DNA of 64,000 bases from Schizochytrium sp. TIO01 (GCA_004764695.1 SMSO01000005.1:347501-411500); one strand, 5' to 3'; positions 34,780 through 48,465 are shown, counted from the stretch's first letter. The notes: generated from the letters alone by a model not told the origin. Numbers and translations: made by a program.

Positions 34780-34836
<57 letters not shown>

Positions 34837-34838
34837 AA
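34780..34838 (+). repeat. (GAAA)n microsatellite, about 14 units
   Basis: A perfect run of the unit GAAA, ending in a CAAATAAAAG transition. Confidence 0.97.
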
Positions 34839-35547
34839 CAAATAAAAGATGGAAAGAAAGAAAGCGAATAAATGGCACGACACGACTCGACATGCCATCC
34901 ATGAATGAGAGCCTCAATAATGACGAGCAGCAGAAGCAGCCAAACCTCCTTAGCTTATCCTAAGCGGTCCGCAGATCAGCCTGCAAACCAATCTCTATCT
35001 AGGACGCCTGTGACGGTTGATCCGCCGCGAGGAAGCGAGAGGTCCCCCGCTTTAGCGCTCAGGCTGCCATAGAAACACACCAACAATCAATTATTCAATT
35101 CAATCAATCCATCAATCAACTAAGCAAACAAAGAAAGAGACTCCCGTCCGAAGGATCCTAGTCTGGGAAAAGGCGCCAGTAGCTACCCGCTAAGCCACCC
35201 ATAGAGCGCCCTGCTTAATCCTTTCACTGCGGTGGCTCGAGCTTTCTGCTGTGGGCTCAGCGATGCACTAGCAAGCTGCAAGCTCACTCCTATAAGCCAT
35301 TCAGTGCTAGCAGCTTCTCTTCCAATGCTACCCCCCGCAGTGCGAAACTTCCATCTTTGTCCGACGCCTTTAAGTTCTGTTGTATTTCGAGTTTTACCTT
35401 CAAGTTTTCGCCCCTCAGTCATTGAACCTCTCTGTTGCTTGCTTGATAATAAGACAAGTGAGTTATTCACTCATTCAGTTACTATGACACCCTCGTGGAT
35501 TAGAATCTGGCAGGGTAGAAGTTACCTATTTTGGTCTAGGCTCAACG

Positions 35548-35602
35548 TCTTTCTTTCTTTCTTTCTTTCTTTCTTTTCTTTCTTTCTTTCTTTCTTTCTT
35601 TG
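35548..35602 (+). repeat. (CTTT)n microsatellite
   Basis: Two blocks of CTTT units separated by one slipped unit. The opposite strand reads GAAA, so it is inverted relative to the GAAA run 750 bases to the left. Confidence 0.95.
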
Positions 35603-36035
35603 CTTTCGCTGCCTAGGGCAGTCCTAGCGATACCCCTGAGCAAAGGAGGAAAGGAGGCCTTCAGGAAAGGTCGGTGAGTTGGGAAGAGGAAATCTTTGGA
35701 GGTTATTCTTTCTCTTTCTCTTTTCCAAAGACCATCATACTAATTATGTGTAAATACTTTGGAGAGGAAAGTTCTTTCTCGACTTTGGTTCTGTGCAGCA
35801 TCTGAGGGAATCAATTGATCAATCGCTGAGGCTCTTTGGCAGCTTTAGCGGCAGCCTTTGCGTCAGATTGGAGCGACTCCCAGCGCGGATCTGCGCACGT
35901 GTTTCCACAGCCAGAGTCGGTATCTGAGTGTTTTCCAGCCAATCGATCCTGAGACCGTTTGCTTCGACGCGCGAAAGAAAGGATCGCATCTCTGCTTCGA
36001 TTGATTAAAACCAATCTCAAATAAACGAACTGACA

Positions 36036-36140
36036 AGTCAGACAAACTCAGACAAACAGACAAACAAACAAACTGACAAAAACTGACAAACTCAGACAAA
36101 CTCAGACAAATTCAGACAAACTCAGACAAACAGACAAAGA
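36036..36140 (+). repeat. Decamer-type tandem repeat (CTCAGACAAA)
   Basis: At least six copies of a CTCAGACAAA-like unit mixed with shorter CAGACAAA and CAAA units. It appears to be a higher-order repeat grown from the CAAA microsatellite. Confidence 0.85.
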
Positions 36141-39100
36141 AAGAGACAGAATACGGAAAACGTGAGCGCTGCTCCGCCTGAGAGATTTCCGTTCCCGACG
36201 ATGGATAGGAGTCACATAGCCAGCTATAGGACACCTGCGCCATGAACCTTTGGGGTCCACCTCTGTCTCAGGAGAACCACCCTATGAAAGGTCAAGGCAA
36301 AAGTCCTTTGCGCGGCCTCTTTTGCCTTTGACTCGGTTTAGGTTTGACACAGACGCGATCGCATGAGCAATACGAGCTCAGAACTGGAGTTTCTGTTGTG
36401 ACAGACGAATATATTCGTTCGGGCAATCAATATCAATCAATCAATGAATCAATCATTTATTCATGCTTTCATTCATCGCAGTCTAATAAGTTTCTTCTCG
36501 CTCAAAGTCGATTTCCCTTTTTCTTGATTCTCTTTTCTTTTCTTTTTTAATTAAAATGGAAAGAAAATTGATTAGAAAAGAAAAGAAAAGAAAAACAAAA
36601 TCCACCTTGTTATTTAAAATAAGTAAATATTAAAAATTGTGAAATAGGGAATAGTAAGCAGTCTGCGTACTGTTTCCTCTTAAAGTGTGAGAATAAGCTA
36701 TTTTGAAATGAAAGGCTTTATTAAAGTAAGTTTTGAAATTCTGTCTTTTCGGGTGTCGGTTAGTTACTTAGTATGGGCGGAGGAGAAGCAACGGAGGCGC
36801 CAGTCCCCGCATTGAAGGAGCCTTGAAGCGCCTTAAGAGAGAGCAATATAGCTAGCTCATCAGAACCCTTGCAGCCCCAGGGCATCTACTGCTACAACAT
36901 TGTCGACGCAGTGCGGATATTCTGCAGGATCGTGCCACACCCACTGAAGCAGCGGCAAAGGGCACCAATAGGGCAAGAGGCTGATGGATCAGAAGTTGGA
37001 ATTCGCTTTCCTTCTATTCCTTTCATTCCCTTGAATAAATTAATTATAAAATTATAAATCATAAATAATCAATAAATAAAAAGCGGAAGTGTCAAAGTAT
37101 TTTACTTGCAAGGTTTCTTCTTTCTTTTCTTATAAAGGTGATAATAAGCAAGAAAGAGAAAGACTGAGGCTGACCCATAGCTGGTGCTATTAAACTCCTA
37201 GAAGAGCCCTGAAGAGTAATAGAAGTCGGATTCTGGGCAATACGTACCTACCCACTGTGCCTATATGGAAGAAATTGAAAAGCCAAAAGTGATCATGATG
37301 AAAGTAAGCGCCATCGCTGTCGCTCAAAGCAACAGTAAAACAACATCCTTATTTGATTCAAGCTTTAAGTGAATATATAACAGTCATCTTTCTTTTCACT
37401 CAACGCATAACTAAAGAATGAATGAGACAACTACGAAGCACGGACTCTGTAAATTAAGCACGTACCTACGGTCGGTCGTCCAGTGACATGCATACACACA
37501 AATATACACATACATTGATAACCACATCAGATACAGAAACACGAGCGACTAATTCAATGGGTGGGCATCGCAAGACTTCATTCATCTTCACGGAGCAGCA
37601 TCATTCTTTCTTAATTCATTACGTTTCATGACCTCTCTTTCAAGCTTGAAACAGTTATCAGTGGGTGGCCATTAAGTCTGCGATTCATTCCATTTACTGT
37701 TGATTTATAAAATTGCTTTTCCCAGAAAGGTTCATGAAATAAACAGACTTTAAAGAAAGAATGAATGAAACACGGAGCGATTGAATGAATGAATGAATGA
37801 ATGAATAAAATCGAATACCTCTGATTGTTTGGAGAGGGCAGTTAAGGTGTGTTTTTAAGGTGGGAGATCCCGATTCCTGCACGTCGAGAATTGCAACAGC
37901 ATATCAATGGGTGGATACTTTCTCGCCTCGGTTTCAGGCTTTCCTTTTGGGCAGTGAGATTGGCACATTTGCCGTCTCTTGCAGCTCTGAGTGTGATTGG
38001 TGTCGCTGTCCGTTGTTTCACGGCTTTGCTGCGCTGCGGTGCCCAGATCCCGGTGTGTTTCCGGCATTCGTGAATGGAATGTAGTCCTCATTCTGCGAAA
38101 GAAATGCACCCCAAAAGGGCCTTTTTTAACACTTGTTCACGATCCATGCTTTGTGGTGGTTTGCGGCTCTTTCCGTGTGTAATGCAAAAGCTTAGTCATG
38201 AGGAAATGTCACAGCCAATACTCTGCTCTGAAGGAAATGAAGTGGAATAAAACCAAATGAAATGAAAATGAGTGAGAAAGATTTCTGATGGTGCAGGCTA
38301 TTGCTGCGTTTAATTAATTAACTTGTAAATCAAAGAAAGTGTTTCTTATTTGGAACAGAAATACTAAACCACATGCCGTAGGAAGGAATTTCAAAATGCT
38401 ACGAATTGGACATTTGATATGCAACGATATATTTTACGATTGACAAATATTTATTTCCTTTGATGCTTTGAACACGGTTACTGTAAGAAATCGTGTATTC
38501 CAGTTGACGTTTTCCAAGTGGCGATTAATCGTTCTGATAAACTCCGTGCAGGATTTTTCAAGCCTTTTATTAGAGCATCACAACATACATACATACAAAC
38601 ATACATACACGTTGGGGACTTTGGAAACATGATCATCTTGCACAAAAAGTTGCAGAGCTCCCTTCGTCAAGCCGCAACGGGTTTCGCGATATGTAAATGG
38701 AAGAAATGGCCCTTGAAGTACTGGTGACCTGCATTACTGACGCTGCAGCATGCGTGGTTTCCAATCGAAGCAATGGATTGCTTTGCTTCGCTCCGCTTGG
38801 CGATCTTTGTGCCTACACATAAATTAATCATGCTGTTTGTGAAGAAGATAGTTCTTTATTTTTTTGATTAACTAAACCAAACTTGTGGTAAGGAACCTAT
38901 CTACCTACATACCTACCAACGACTGACTTACCGGAGTTGGTGGCAAGTAATCACTGCTAAATGGTTATTTCGCGAGATCTCCATAACGCAAACGCCCCAA
39001 TCATCTCGGAGGCAAAGTCCGTCTATCTCACGAACTCTTTTCCAGTGACGCTTTCTTTGTCGTGCAGCACCTAACAACTCTGCTTTTAGTAGGTGCCTGT

Positions 39101-40219
39101 GATTCCTCCTGCGACTCTTCCCCTCAAAAGAGGCTCCACAAAGAAAAGAGAAAATCATAATTTTCTCTAAGTTAAATCATCTACTACTATCCTCGTGAAA
39201 CCAACCAAATCAGCGCATCTGACTAGTTCGGTTGCTCTCGCGCACAAGTTAATCTAGAGAACGCCCGATATTGAACCAATTTCCTGATCGAAACGACTTG
39301 GCGCATAATCACCAATTTATACATTCCTGCCATCCCGCTATGCAGATTAAACACCTTTACCTTTGCGTGAGGAACACCTCAGCGCCATCTCAAGTCACTT
39401 GATCTTCAAGCGCCCATTCATAATGAGGTGCTTCTCCGTGCACATGTGACCGATCGAATTACACCCATAACTTGGCCTGCTTGCTTATTTATCTACTCAG
39501 GCCTTCGTCCCTGCTCGTTTCACAAAACAAGGTACAGCTTTCGATAAAAGGTTTCTTCTTCCATCGCTCGTGATGGCTTCGAGATTAAAATCAGATCAGT
39601 GGACACGCTCCATGCCGAAAACTACGCAGATGCCGCAAATCAACGAATCGGTGGTCCAATCGACTAATCAATCAATCAGCACAGAAATAATAAATATCAG
39701 TTTATCAGAACATCAGCATCATCAGCACCAGGTGCTACACAGATAGGTAGATCGTGATCTTTTTCCACATCATCATTTACAAAGAAATCATGGCCTAACC
39801 CGCCTCAATATGTTTGCGCGGCGTAGCTGGGCACCAGGTACCTACTACCTATCTAGGCAGTCCTACGCACTCCAATTCCAAAAGCAGCCGGTCTCTCACG
39901 ATGAGATGTTGCCGACTTCAAGCAACTACAAGAGTAGCCTTGGAGCGCTAAGTGTTAGTAGCCGCAGGCTTAGAACCGCGGGTACGCTCGAGGACGCTCC
40001 ACAGACTCGTGAGAACTCTGCGCCTTTGCAAAGGAAGAAGAAGAAGAAGAGAAGAAAGAACAAGAAGCGATACTTCTTTTCACGTGGAGGGATAAATCGA
40101 TCAAGCAAGCAAGAATGCATGCAATCAAGCAAGCGAGAAAGGCATCAGCTTCTGCTCAAAGATTTAAAGGCCTCTGCAGAGTTCTACTGTTCTTCCATCC
40201 CTGGAATAAATTATGAATG

Positions 40220-40292
40220 AATTGCATTGCATTGCATTGCATTGCATTGCATTGCATTACATTACATTGCATTGCATTACATTGCTTTGCAT
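40220..40292 (+). repeat. (TTGCA)n / (TTACA)n pentanucleotide run
   Basis: About 14 five-base units, mainly TTGCA with several TTACA variants. Confidence 0.95.
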
Positions 40293-43200
40293 TTATGTGA
40301 AATGCCAGCAATGAAACGCGATGGTTGCACGCAAAACGGCGCTCAAAACGCCAGCTGCAGAGGCGAGGCGGTGCCGATGTACCAAGCAAGCAACAAAGCC
40401 GAGGACGGCGGACTCCTCTCGCATCGTTTGCCGGCGTGGTCTGGAGCAGATTTCATTGCGACGCCGCCCACCAAGCCCATGGTTGTTGCTTTCTTCGTTT
40501 CTCTGCGTTTCCTCGTTTCCTTGTTTACTTCATGCCTCACGTTTTCCAAAGAAGAAGAAGAAGGAGCGATTTGCTAAGATCTACAAGAACCTCAACGCGC
40601 GACTTCTTCGGCCTCTTTGACTTGCCTTGCTTGACTCGACTTGACTTGAAGCCGCCTCCTTCAAGTGCACGGGTCCCATCTTTGCACTTGTTATCGTCAC
40701 CATCTCAGCCACTGCGATGGCGACGATGGATGGAATGTTATACATTCATTCATTCATTCATTCATTCATTCATCCATTCATTCATCCGCTCCTAAATGCC
40801 TTCGATTCACAGCGCAACCCATAAAGACAAACGTGCACTACGCATTCGCTAAGCAACTACTACTGGTGCACACCCCGTATCCAACTTGCTAGCTCGATCT
40901 ATTCTCACCGAGCGCCAGCTTAATAATGGGAAATAAACAGCGCAGAGAAAGAAGAAAAGGTAATAATAGATATTATGAGACAATCGCAGAGAAGAACAGA
41001 CGAGGATTTGTAGGCGTCCTTCGAGGTTACGGAGTGGAGCGGAGGCAATCTTGGGAACAGACGGTGACTGACTCACTCGACTCTGGAGGTAGGTACAGAC
41101 GGCATTGCGGAAGATCGAAGGCTCTGGGCTCTGTGTCCTGTCTGGGCTCTGGGAGGGAGGGAGGCTGCGCAACAGGCAAATGTCCCCCGGTTTCTGGTGC
41201 CTTCTTTTCTGGTAAATCGAGCTGCCATCGACTCATTCTTTTAAGTTTTGTTTATATTTCTCTATCTATCTTATAGAGATGAAGGAAGATCGAATTGAAA
41301 GAGAGATCACCTCGCTTTCAAGTTGCTCGGAATCATACTCGCGCCGGGATAGGTAGGTAGATCGAGCTTGACGAGTGGCGGAGTACAGACGGTCACAGCC
41401 GCTTTTCTTTTCGTCTGTCTGTCTGTGTGATTATCTTATACGATGTTCGGCCTTAGGATCTCTGATTTTGACTTTGATTTTTAATTAATATTTTAATGTT
41501 CCTTTTACTTATTGAATTGATCAACTTTGTTAATTTGAAGTTAGTAAAATATATCATACTTCGTACTGCTTTTTACAAAAGCTCTTGGTTTGTCCCTGCT
41601 TTCGCTCGCATGCGATTGCAATTGCAAACTCTCCAGGGTGTGCGCGCGAAGTCCCTTCCCTTCCCTCCCTGGGAACGTGGAACCCTGCGAACACAGCCGC
41701 GGCGGGCTTTGGCAGCCTCGCCGGTGTCCCGAGGGCTCAAGGAGTGACCGTTCTTAAGCTCAGGAGGTCCAAGCGCAAGGTCATCATCAGCGTGGCCAAG
41801 CTGGAGATCGGCCAAGAGCTAGCTAGAACTCGAGCTCCTGAAATCAGTTGTGTCCTTCTTGAAGAACCAACCAACCTCCTTGAAGAAGAAGCCGTGCTCG
41901 CACAAGCTCCCGACCCGAGTTGGCTCGCGCAGCCTGACGGTCTTGACTGCCTCTGACCCGCCTGAGGACTCGCTCGATGCACTTTCAGGCAGGTGTTTGA
42001 GCCAAGGGGCGGGTTTCGAAGCACCCATTGGCGATGAAGAAGGCGGGTGCGTCAATGAAGCAATGCGTCAATGAAGCAATGAGCCACCAACGTTGCACCT
42101 GGGCAGCTGGCTGGTTTGCAGGTCCATGACGAATCGCCTCGATCCTCAGGCAAGTTCGAGCTGTCCATGATGAGGTTGTGGTCAATGATGGGCGAAATCG
42201 TGCGAGCAAGCCTTCCTGAGCGAATCCTGAGCTGAAGACGATCCATGCGAGATTTCCGCCGCCGATCTTTGGACGTGGGAGCCGTGGGACAGGCTCCCGC
42301 CAGAGGAACCCGAGCACAAGGAAGACGCCGGCCTTGCGGACGGATTAGAGCTCCAAGCTGCGAGACACACACCGCCATCGCTCCCGTGCGAGCCATGAGA
42401 CGTGACCCGTGAGCGAAGCAGGCAGGCTTCTGATGCGATGGCGATCGATCTCATAACTTGAAGAAAGAAGTCGCATTGTATGCATGTATGGATTGACTGA
42501 TGAATGAATGAATGAATGAATGAATGAATGGAATGTAGTTCTCGTGCATTGCAAGTTGGAGAGATCTTGAAGCAGAAACACCGTTTCCAATCCAATTGAA
42601 TTCACAGCTTTACATCGCTCGCGGATGGATGTACTGAGTGGACTGAGTAGAGAGCGTGGCCAATCTGCTTCGTGACCGACAACTCTGCCAGCGGTGGAGG
42701 CCTTCGATCGATAAACGCAATCTTGCGGAGATTTATTTGGGTCCTCCGCTTCTTTACAGCACGACATAAGCAGTGAGTTCTGAGACATCCATTCGCTGCA
42801 ATGGCGATACGCTTGCATCGAAGGCCCGTCAGAATGGAGGCAGTGTCAAAAGGACGGTTCCACTCCACTCCATCGAGCGCAACGCCTAAGAGCGCATTCG
42901 CTGTGCCATCTTCAGCAGATCCCTGAAAATATAGGCCTGCTCGATTAGGCCAATTAGAGTTCCCAAGAACTGTCTGCTCGCAGGTTCTTGCAATTGCTTG
43001 CTGATAACCATGAATGGCACCAGAGCACTCCCGAATCAATCAGACAAAGATTAGCCAAAGACTGGCGAGCCCGTGACTGCTGAAGAACTCAACTCGGCTC
43101 GGCATCGCAGTCAATCGCTTTCCTGAGAAGCAGTATCTCAATCCTTCGCCGCCTCGCCATCGTGGGTTCTTCTGCCCTCTTCACAAGAGGAGCCTTTTCT

Positions 43201-44133
43201 GATCCTCTTTTTCTGTTTATTTTTTAAGTAGTATTATTACTGTTGTTGTTATTATTATTATTGCTGATGCTGTGAGGAGAAAATCCCCAATACATTACCG
43301 GCAAAAAGAGACAAGCAAGACAAAGGTGGGATAAGCAGACTTTCGCAGGGCCCAAACTACATCTCCAGCTTCGACTGGCGCAGACTCCGCACTATTTTCC
43401 CGGCGAGCTCTAATCTGCGCGCTGTTGTTCCTGCCGCTGCTTCTTCGCGCTGAGCTTACACAGCGTTAAGGCCTATTTTATTCTTGAAAATAATGATATA
43501 TAATAAATTCAAGTAAACATACATAATAATAAATAAATAAAAACTATGAACAAAAAAAAAAACAACTTGACCGAACTTGATAGATACACAAGAATAAAAA
43601 CCACGCTAGCTAGCTACAGCAAGCAGCAAGCCACCCCTTGAGAAAATGCAGACCTGCGCCGACAGCTAACGAGAGAGAGAGAGAGAGCTACAGCCTCGCC
43701 AGCCCCTCGGGAGAGGGAGGGAGGCAAAGCTGCCGTCAAGGGCGCCTCCGCCTCGTTCGTTTCAACCTCGTCCAAGCCCAGCTGCGTTGCGAATCGGAAT
43801 CAGAGGGCAGACAGACAAACAGACAGACAAACAGACAAGACAGACGGACCTCGTCGCACTTCCGACTCGCGAATCACCCAATCGCCTACCCACAGTGTAA
43901 CCGCACCGCAAACTCACACAGGGGGATCCCGAGGCGATCCCGAGCGCCATCCTTGGGGCAAAGCAATAAGCCTCAGAGGGGAACTCGCGCGCAGAAAGCT
44001 AAACGCCCTTATAGCCGACTTCTTAGCTTTTCCTTTTTACCGGCTGTCGACTGCTGCGGATGAGGGGCCGATCGGTGCCAAGCGCAGGCCAACTCCGATC
44101 GACCAGGCAATCAAATCAATCAATCTCACTCAC

Positions 44134-44301
44134 CTCGCTCGCTCGCTCGCTCTGACTCGGCATCGCGCTCGTGCTCGTGCTGCCTGCTACCGCCGCTTTG
44201 GGAGCCTCGATGGAAGGCCCCCCGGACAGCGAAGCCGCTTTCGGGCGCCCTTTCCCGCGCTCGACGGCGCCCAAAGAGGGTTTCGTGCCGGTTTTAGGCA
44301 T
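44134..44301 (-). CDS. Possible first exon ending in a GTGAGT donor
   Basis: From an ATG at 44301, 56 codons with high GC read MPKTGTKPSLGAVERGKG and so on to an SQSERASE end. The coding part stops at a consensus donor (GAG followed by GTGAGTGAG) in phase 0. The peptide is basic and rich in Ser, Ala, Pro and Lys, like a disordered N-terminus. No downstream exon could be identified in the next kilobase, which is repeat-rich. It may be exon 1 of a split gene with a long intron, or chance. Confidence 0.25.
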
Positions 44302-44389
44302 GTGCGACTCAAGGAAAACAGAATTCTTTGATTTGATCCTGTAATTAATTATTAATTAACAAATATAATTGACCAACATATTTAATAAT

Positions 44390-44391
44390 TA

Positions 44392-44430
<39 letters not shown>

Positions 44431-44432
44431 AA
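44390..44432 (+). repeat. (GATT)n microsatellite
   Basis: About ten GATT units in a stretch otherwise made of TTAATTAA-like AT-rich words. Confidence 0.95.
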
Positions 44433-47400
44433 TTGAATACTAATTAATTAATTGTTTGATATAATTAAATATTAATTATGCGTCTGTCTAAAGAAGCTAT
44501 ATAAGGATTGGAGCTTTGGGTATAAGATTATGTAAATTCATGCTTAATCAGAACTATTCTCACAGCACGATCGCACGAAAGTGAAGACTGATTACCATTG
44601 AACTAAACTGCGCTCGCATTCGAGTCGAGTCGAGTCGAGTCGAGGAGCTGCAAAGCACCGGCAGACTTACTGACCTGCTGGCTGACCGACCGACAGGCCG
44701 ATTGAGAGAAAGGCGGCGAAGCAGACTTGGCCTTTATTGTGCCAAGCCGGAAGAAACTGAGGGACAGTAAGCAGCGGTAGCAGGTAGGTAGTAAGAAGCA
44801 AATAGTAGCAGCGATAGTAGTAGCTAGCTAGATGATAGATACTTGAGTCTTTCTTTTTGCTTGCTTACAATAATATAGATTCAAGGCACCCTGTCTGTGC
44901 CTGGTTAGTTAGTCAGTCAGTCAGTCAGTTAGTTAGCTAGTTTTCTTTCTTCTTTCCTGCTTTCTTGCTTTCAGTGGCGAAGGAGATGGAAAGGATACGC
45001 TCGATCATGATGTCGAGGGCGGATGAAGAGGGTGACTTCTCTCTTCTCTCTTTCTTGATACGCCTTCTGAATGTGCTTCTCCTCTGGAATCAATCCTGAA
45101 TCCTGAAAGATTCCGTCTGGTTTTGAAAACCAACCGAAGACAGCTGGAAAGCCTCTTGTTGACTCGATATCACTCGTCGACTCACACACTCCCTCCATTT
45201 GACGTTCTTTACTTACACTGTTACTGCAGCAGCACTGAGAGAATGTAGCGTAGCTGATCTCTACTGTGGTTACCTCGGTAGAATCGCTCGTAGTGGAGGA
45301 CAGGAACTTTGGCGGAGACGAAAGAGAGTACATTAGCATCGTCAGACAGTGTTTGTTTAACTGTCTAGCTGTCTAGCTGTTTAACTGTTTAACTGTTTAA
45401 CTGTTTGTTGTGCCTGAGGCAACAGACAGAGATATTTATCATGTAGACAGAGAAAGGGTGAGTAAAGAGGGAAAGAGATTTTCTTTTGTCGATCACCTCT
45501 TCTTTTTTCTTTTTTTCTTTTTTTTTTTCAGTTTTGAAAAACATGCTACTTTTCAACGAGGTGTCTACACTTGTGGTTTACTGGAAGGTATGTATATACA
45601 CCGGGATAATAGCCTGCCTTTGATACCTAAAAATAAAATTTGAACTTAAACAGGCACTTTTTTAATTTTTTTGATATTGCTTATTTCTCTTCTTTCTTTC
45701 TTTAACTTTAAAACAAATAATAACAAAAACAAAACTTCGAGTGAAGTTGACAGACTCAACTGGAACTCTTTCGTGCTTCAAAACAGACACACTCTTGCCC
45801 TGCTTAGTTTTCTTTCGTGCGAGCCATTAATCAACGGAAACGAACTGATTCAAACAAACAATAGGACGACGAATCTTTTTAGAATATCTCTCAAAATTGT
45901 ATGAAAACTTTGTATCATAAATTGGTGGGTAGTAGTTAGTTACACGCAGCACAAAATACCTACCTACCTACCTACCTACCTACTACATACACCCCATTGG
46001 CGACCTACATGTCGCTCTTCCTGCTAACGCATTCGACGATTTTGTAGGTTCATTTGATGGTTCAAAGTCGGATTGATTGGTTGACTAATTCAATTTATTG
46101 GCCGATGGTAGATTTTTGAAGAATTTGCGGTCGATCTGTCGGAAAACCGCAGCGCCGGAAACTATAAGGAATTCGGTACTTCGCTTTCGTTATTTCGTGC
46201 TATGGAATGGAGTATGAATACCACACTCTGACTTGGCCTTCTATGGGCTGTTTGCTGTACATAGATAGCGCTGTGGCTAGTAGTCCCCGTTTGTAGGCTT
46301 TGCACAAGGGCTTTGTTTCCTACTAAGCTTTGATTGGCCAGCACATTTTGCCGAGGCAGAGGAAGATGTGCCATTTGAGTTCCCTCTCTGCGAGCAGCTC
46401 GAATGAAATCAAGTTGACATTCCAAGGGTCATCCATTCCATCTTTTGATTTCAGGAAGGCGTAGAAACCAACCAACCAACCAACTGACTAACTAGCTAAC
46501 CAACGTTGGCAACCAACCAACCAAATAAACAAACAAACAAACAAAATTGAAAAAACTTATGCAGACGGAATGCATGATACCCTCGAACAGCATCTCGAGA
46601 ATGGCAGCGACGAATTCTTGAGCAGCGCAAGCCTGCTCGACATGGAATTTGACCACCTACGCCCATAAATTCTAAACAGGTTTCTCCGCCATCTTCTCCA
46701 AAACTGGAGAGCAGCCACTGCCAGATCAGCTGCTCTTGCGAAATGGCTGAAACCATCGCCGCCTGCAGCAGCGTGAGGCGAGTAATTTGCTGCACTACGA
46801 CGGAATTCGCAAATTTTTAACAGACAGACACAGGCTGCGCATTCGCCCGCTTACTTCAATTGAAGGCGTCAAGAACAACCGCATTCAGAGATTCCTTCGC
46901 GCATTCGCCTTAAAAGAGGGATTCGGATTCCAATCGTTTCGCTGCTATCGCAGATGGATGCGTGCTGAGGCATGGCCAAACTCGAGTCCACTGCAGCCCA
47001 AGCCAACTACTCTCAAGCCAGCGAGCGAGCAAGCAAGCAGATCCATGTGCAGCATGCGCTTACTCGATAGAAAGAGCCCTTGCGGTTCAAGATGGCCAAG
47101 AAGATAAGATAGCAATGCAATGCAGTGCACACCCTGTGCCACGAGAGCTCAAAATGCCCACTTTCGTCTCTCAGTGTTAATAGCGGGGTCTCTCTCTACA
47201 TACAGCTACTGGTGGCTGCGCGGCGTCTTTCCAAAACCAGAAACAGACAGCGCCGGGACAGCAGGGAAATTACGAGTGCATGGGTGCCGCAGCGAGTCTC
47301 GAACGCACAGTCAGGATCGATCGAGTCTTGAACGCACGCTCCTGAGGCTTTCTTATGTCTCCTTGGTAAATCAATACACTGCGGGTGCACACCCTTCTAA

Positions 47401-48428
47401 GTATGCCGCTGCTGCTCCCTATTCTAAGGGGACTGACTGCGTACTTCGTACTACTTGGGGTGTGTACTGCCTAAGCTCATATGCTCTTCAGGGTGAGATG
47501 ATAATGCCCAGAGTTGGTTGAAACGAAGACCATTTGACGGGTGTGAGAGAGGTAGCGATGGTTGCCGTTGCGACAACGCGTGGCTGATCAACGCAGTGCA
47601 TGCAGAGTGAGTGGGCACCAGCAAGCTTTCCTGTTGTACTTTCATTTGTTGATGATGATGATGATTATTATTATTATTATTATTACGTTATCGTTGAGCA
47701 TTGTCATCACAAAACTAAACCTTCTTTTTTCCTCTTTTCTTTCTTTAAACATTAAATCAAGATGATGTATAATGAAAAGACTCTCCTATCTTTGAGTAAT
47801 CAATAGCATAGCACCGCGTTGATACCTAGAGTACCTTTTGGGATTTTCGTTTTCAGTTACTTCATGAATTAATTGGTGCAAACTGGATCGCAGCACCTTT
47901 AATAAACAGTGATGCTCAATCGGCCAAGAAGAATCAGCCGCTTGCGTGGCCATCCTTCAACTCCTGACTGTCGTTTCTCCTCTTTCGATGCATTCCATTA
48001 TTTCTATTGTTCCCCATCTTAGGATTCCTAGCGTTAGCTTCTATACGCAATTGGGCGTTAGAAGCGAATTGTTACAAAATTGCTTATTACAAAATTGGAA
48101 CAAGCAGCCAGAAAACAAAATCAAAGCGGTACTCCTTCGCAGCTGCAGGTGGTGCCTCCTCTCTAATACGTGGCAGGTAGAAGCAGCACCGATGGTGAAC
48201 GATTCGGCAGCCGCTGAAGGAAAGTTTGATCTGCGCACCCATGCATCTTGCAATCCTAACCTTCAATCATCATCGATTCCTATTCGCCAGTAAATAAACA
48301 ATGCTGCAATTAAACATATCTATATCCTATTTTATTCTATTTTTTAAATCGAAATAAAAAGAGAGAATAAAATATTTATTTTGTGTTTAATATTTAATAT
48401 TTATTTTTATTTAAATTAAATCTCATTT

Positions 48429-48429
<1 letters not shown>
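44433..48429. other. Repeat-rich gene-poor stretch
   Basis: Short AGTC, CTAC, CCAA, GATGAT and TTATTA runs are interspersed with unique pieces. Around 46571 a short ATG frame of 32 codons (MHDTLEQHLENGSDEFLSS) has coding-like composition but ends at a stop with no continuation. No gene is called. Confidence 0.5.
45361..45408 (+). repeat. Nine-base tandem repeat (CTGTCTAG / CTGTTTAA)
   Basis: Five copies of a roughly nine-base unit, two ending in CTAG and three in TTAA. No coding association. Confidence 0.85.

Positions 48430-48465
<36 letters not shown>

Larger units (their letters stand above)
28701..43999. other. Microsatellite-rich gene desert, central part
   Basis: About 15 kb without a confident gene. 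Repeats not listed separately include GGCT at 30087-30107, ACGT at 31915-31935, CATA at 32255-32300, GGTT/AGTT at 32397-32420, AGTT/CAGTT at 34598-34636, CATT at 40741-40790, GAAT at 42503-42532 and GACA/CAAACAGA at 43806-43845. ATG-started frames exist (for example 39810-40220, 136 codons with a lysine run from a GAA repeat) but show no family signal. A splice-like pair, GTGAGT followed by a CT tract and CTCTTAG, occurs at 33186-33237 with no supporting exon. Confidence 0.55.

Noticed and set aside
41585-41956. A 123-codon frame with a KLRRSKRKVIISVAK stretch
   Set aside because: Start is TTG, the opposite strand is equally open, and no family is recognised; it remains at most a relic.
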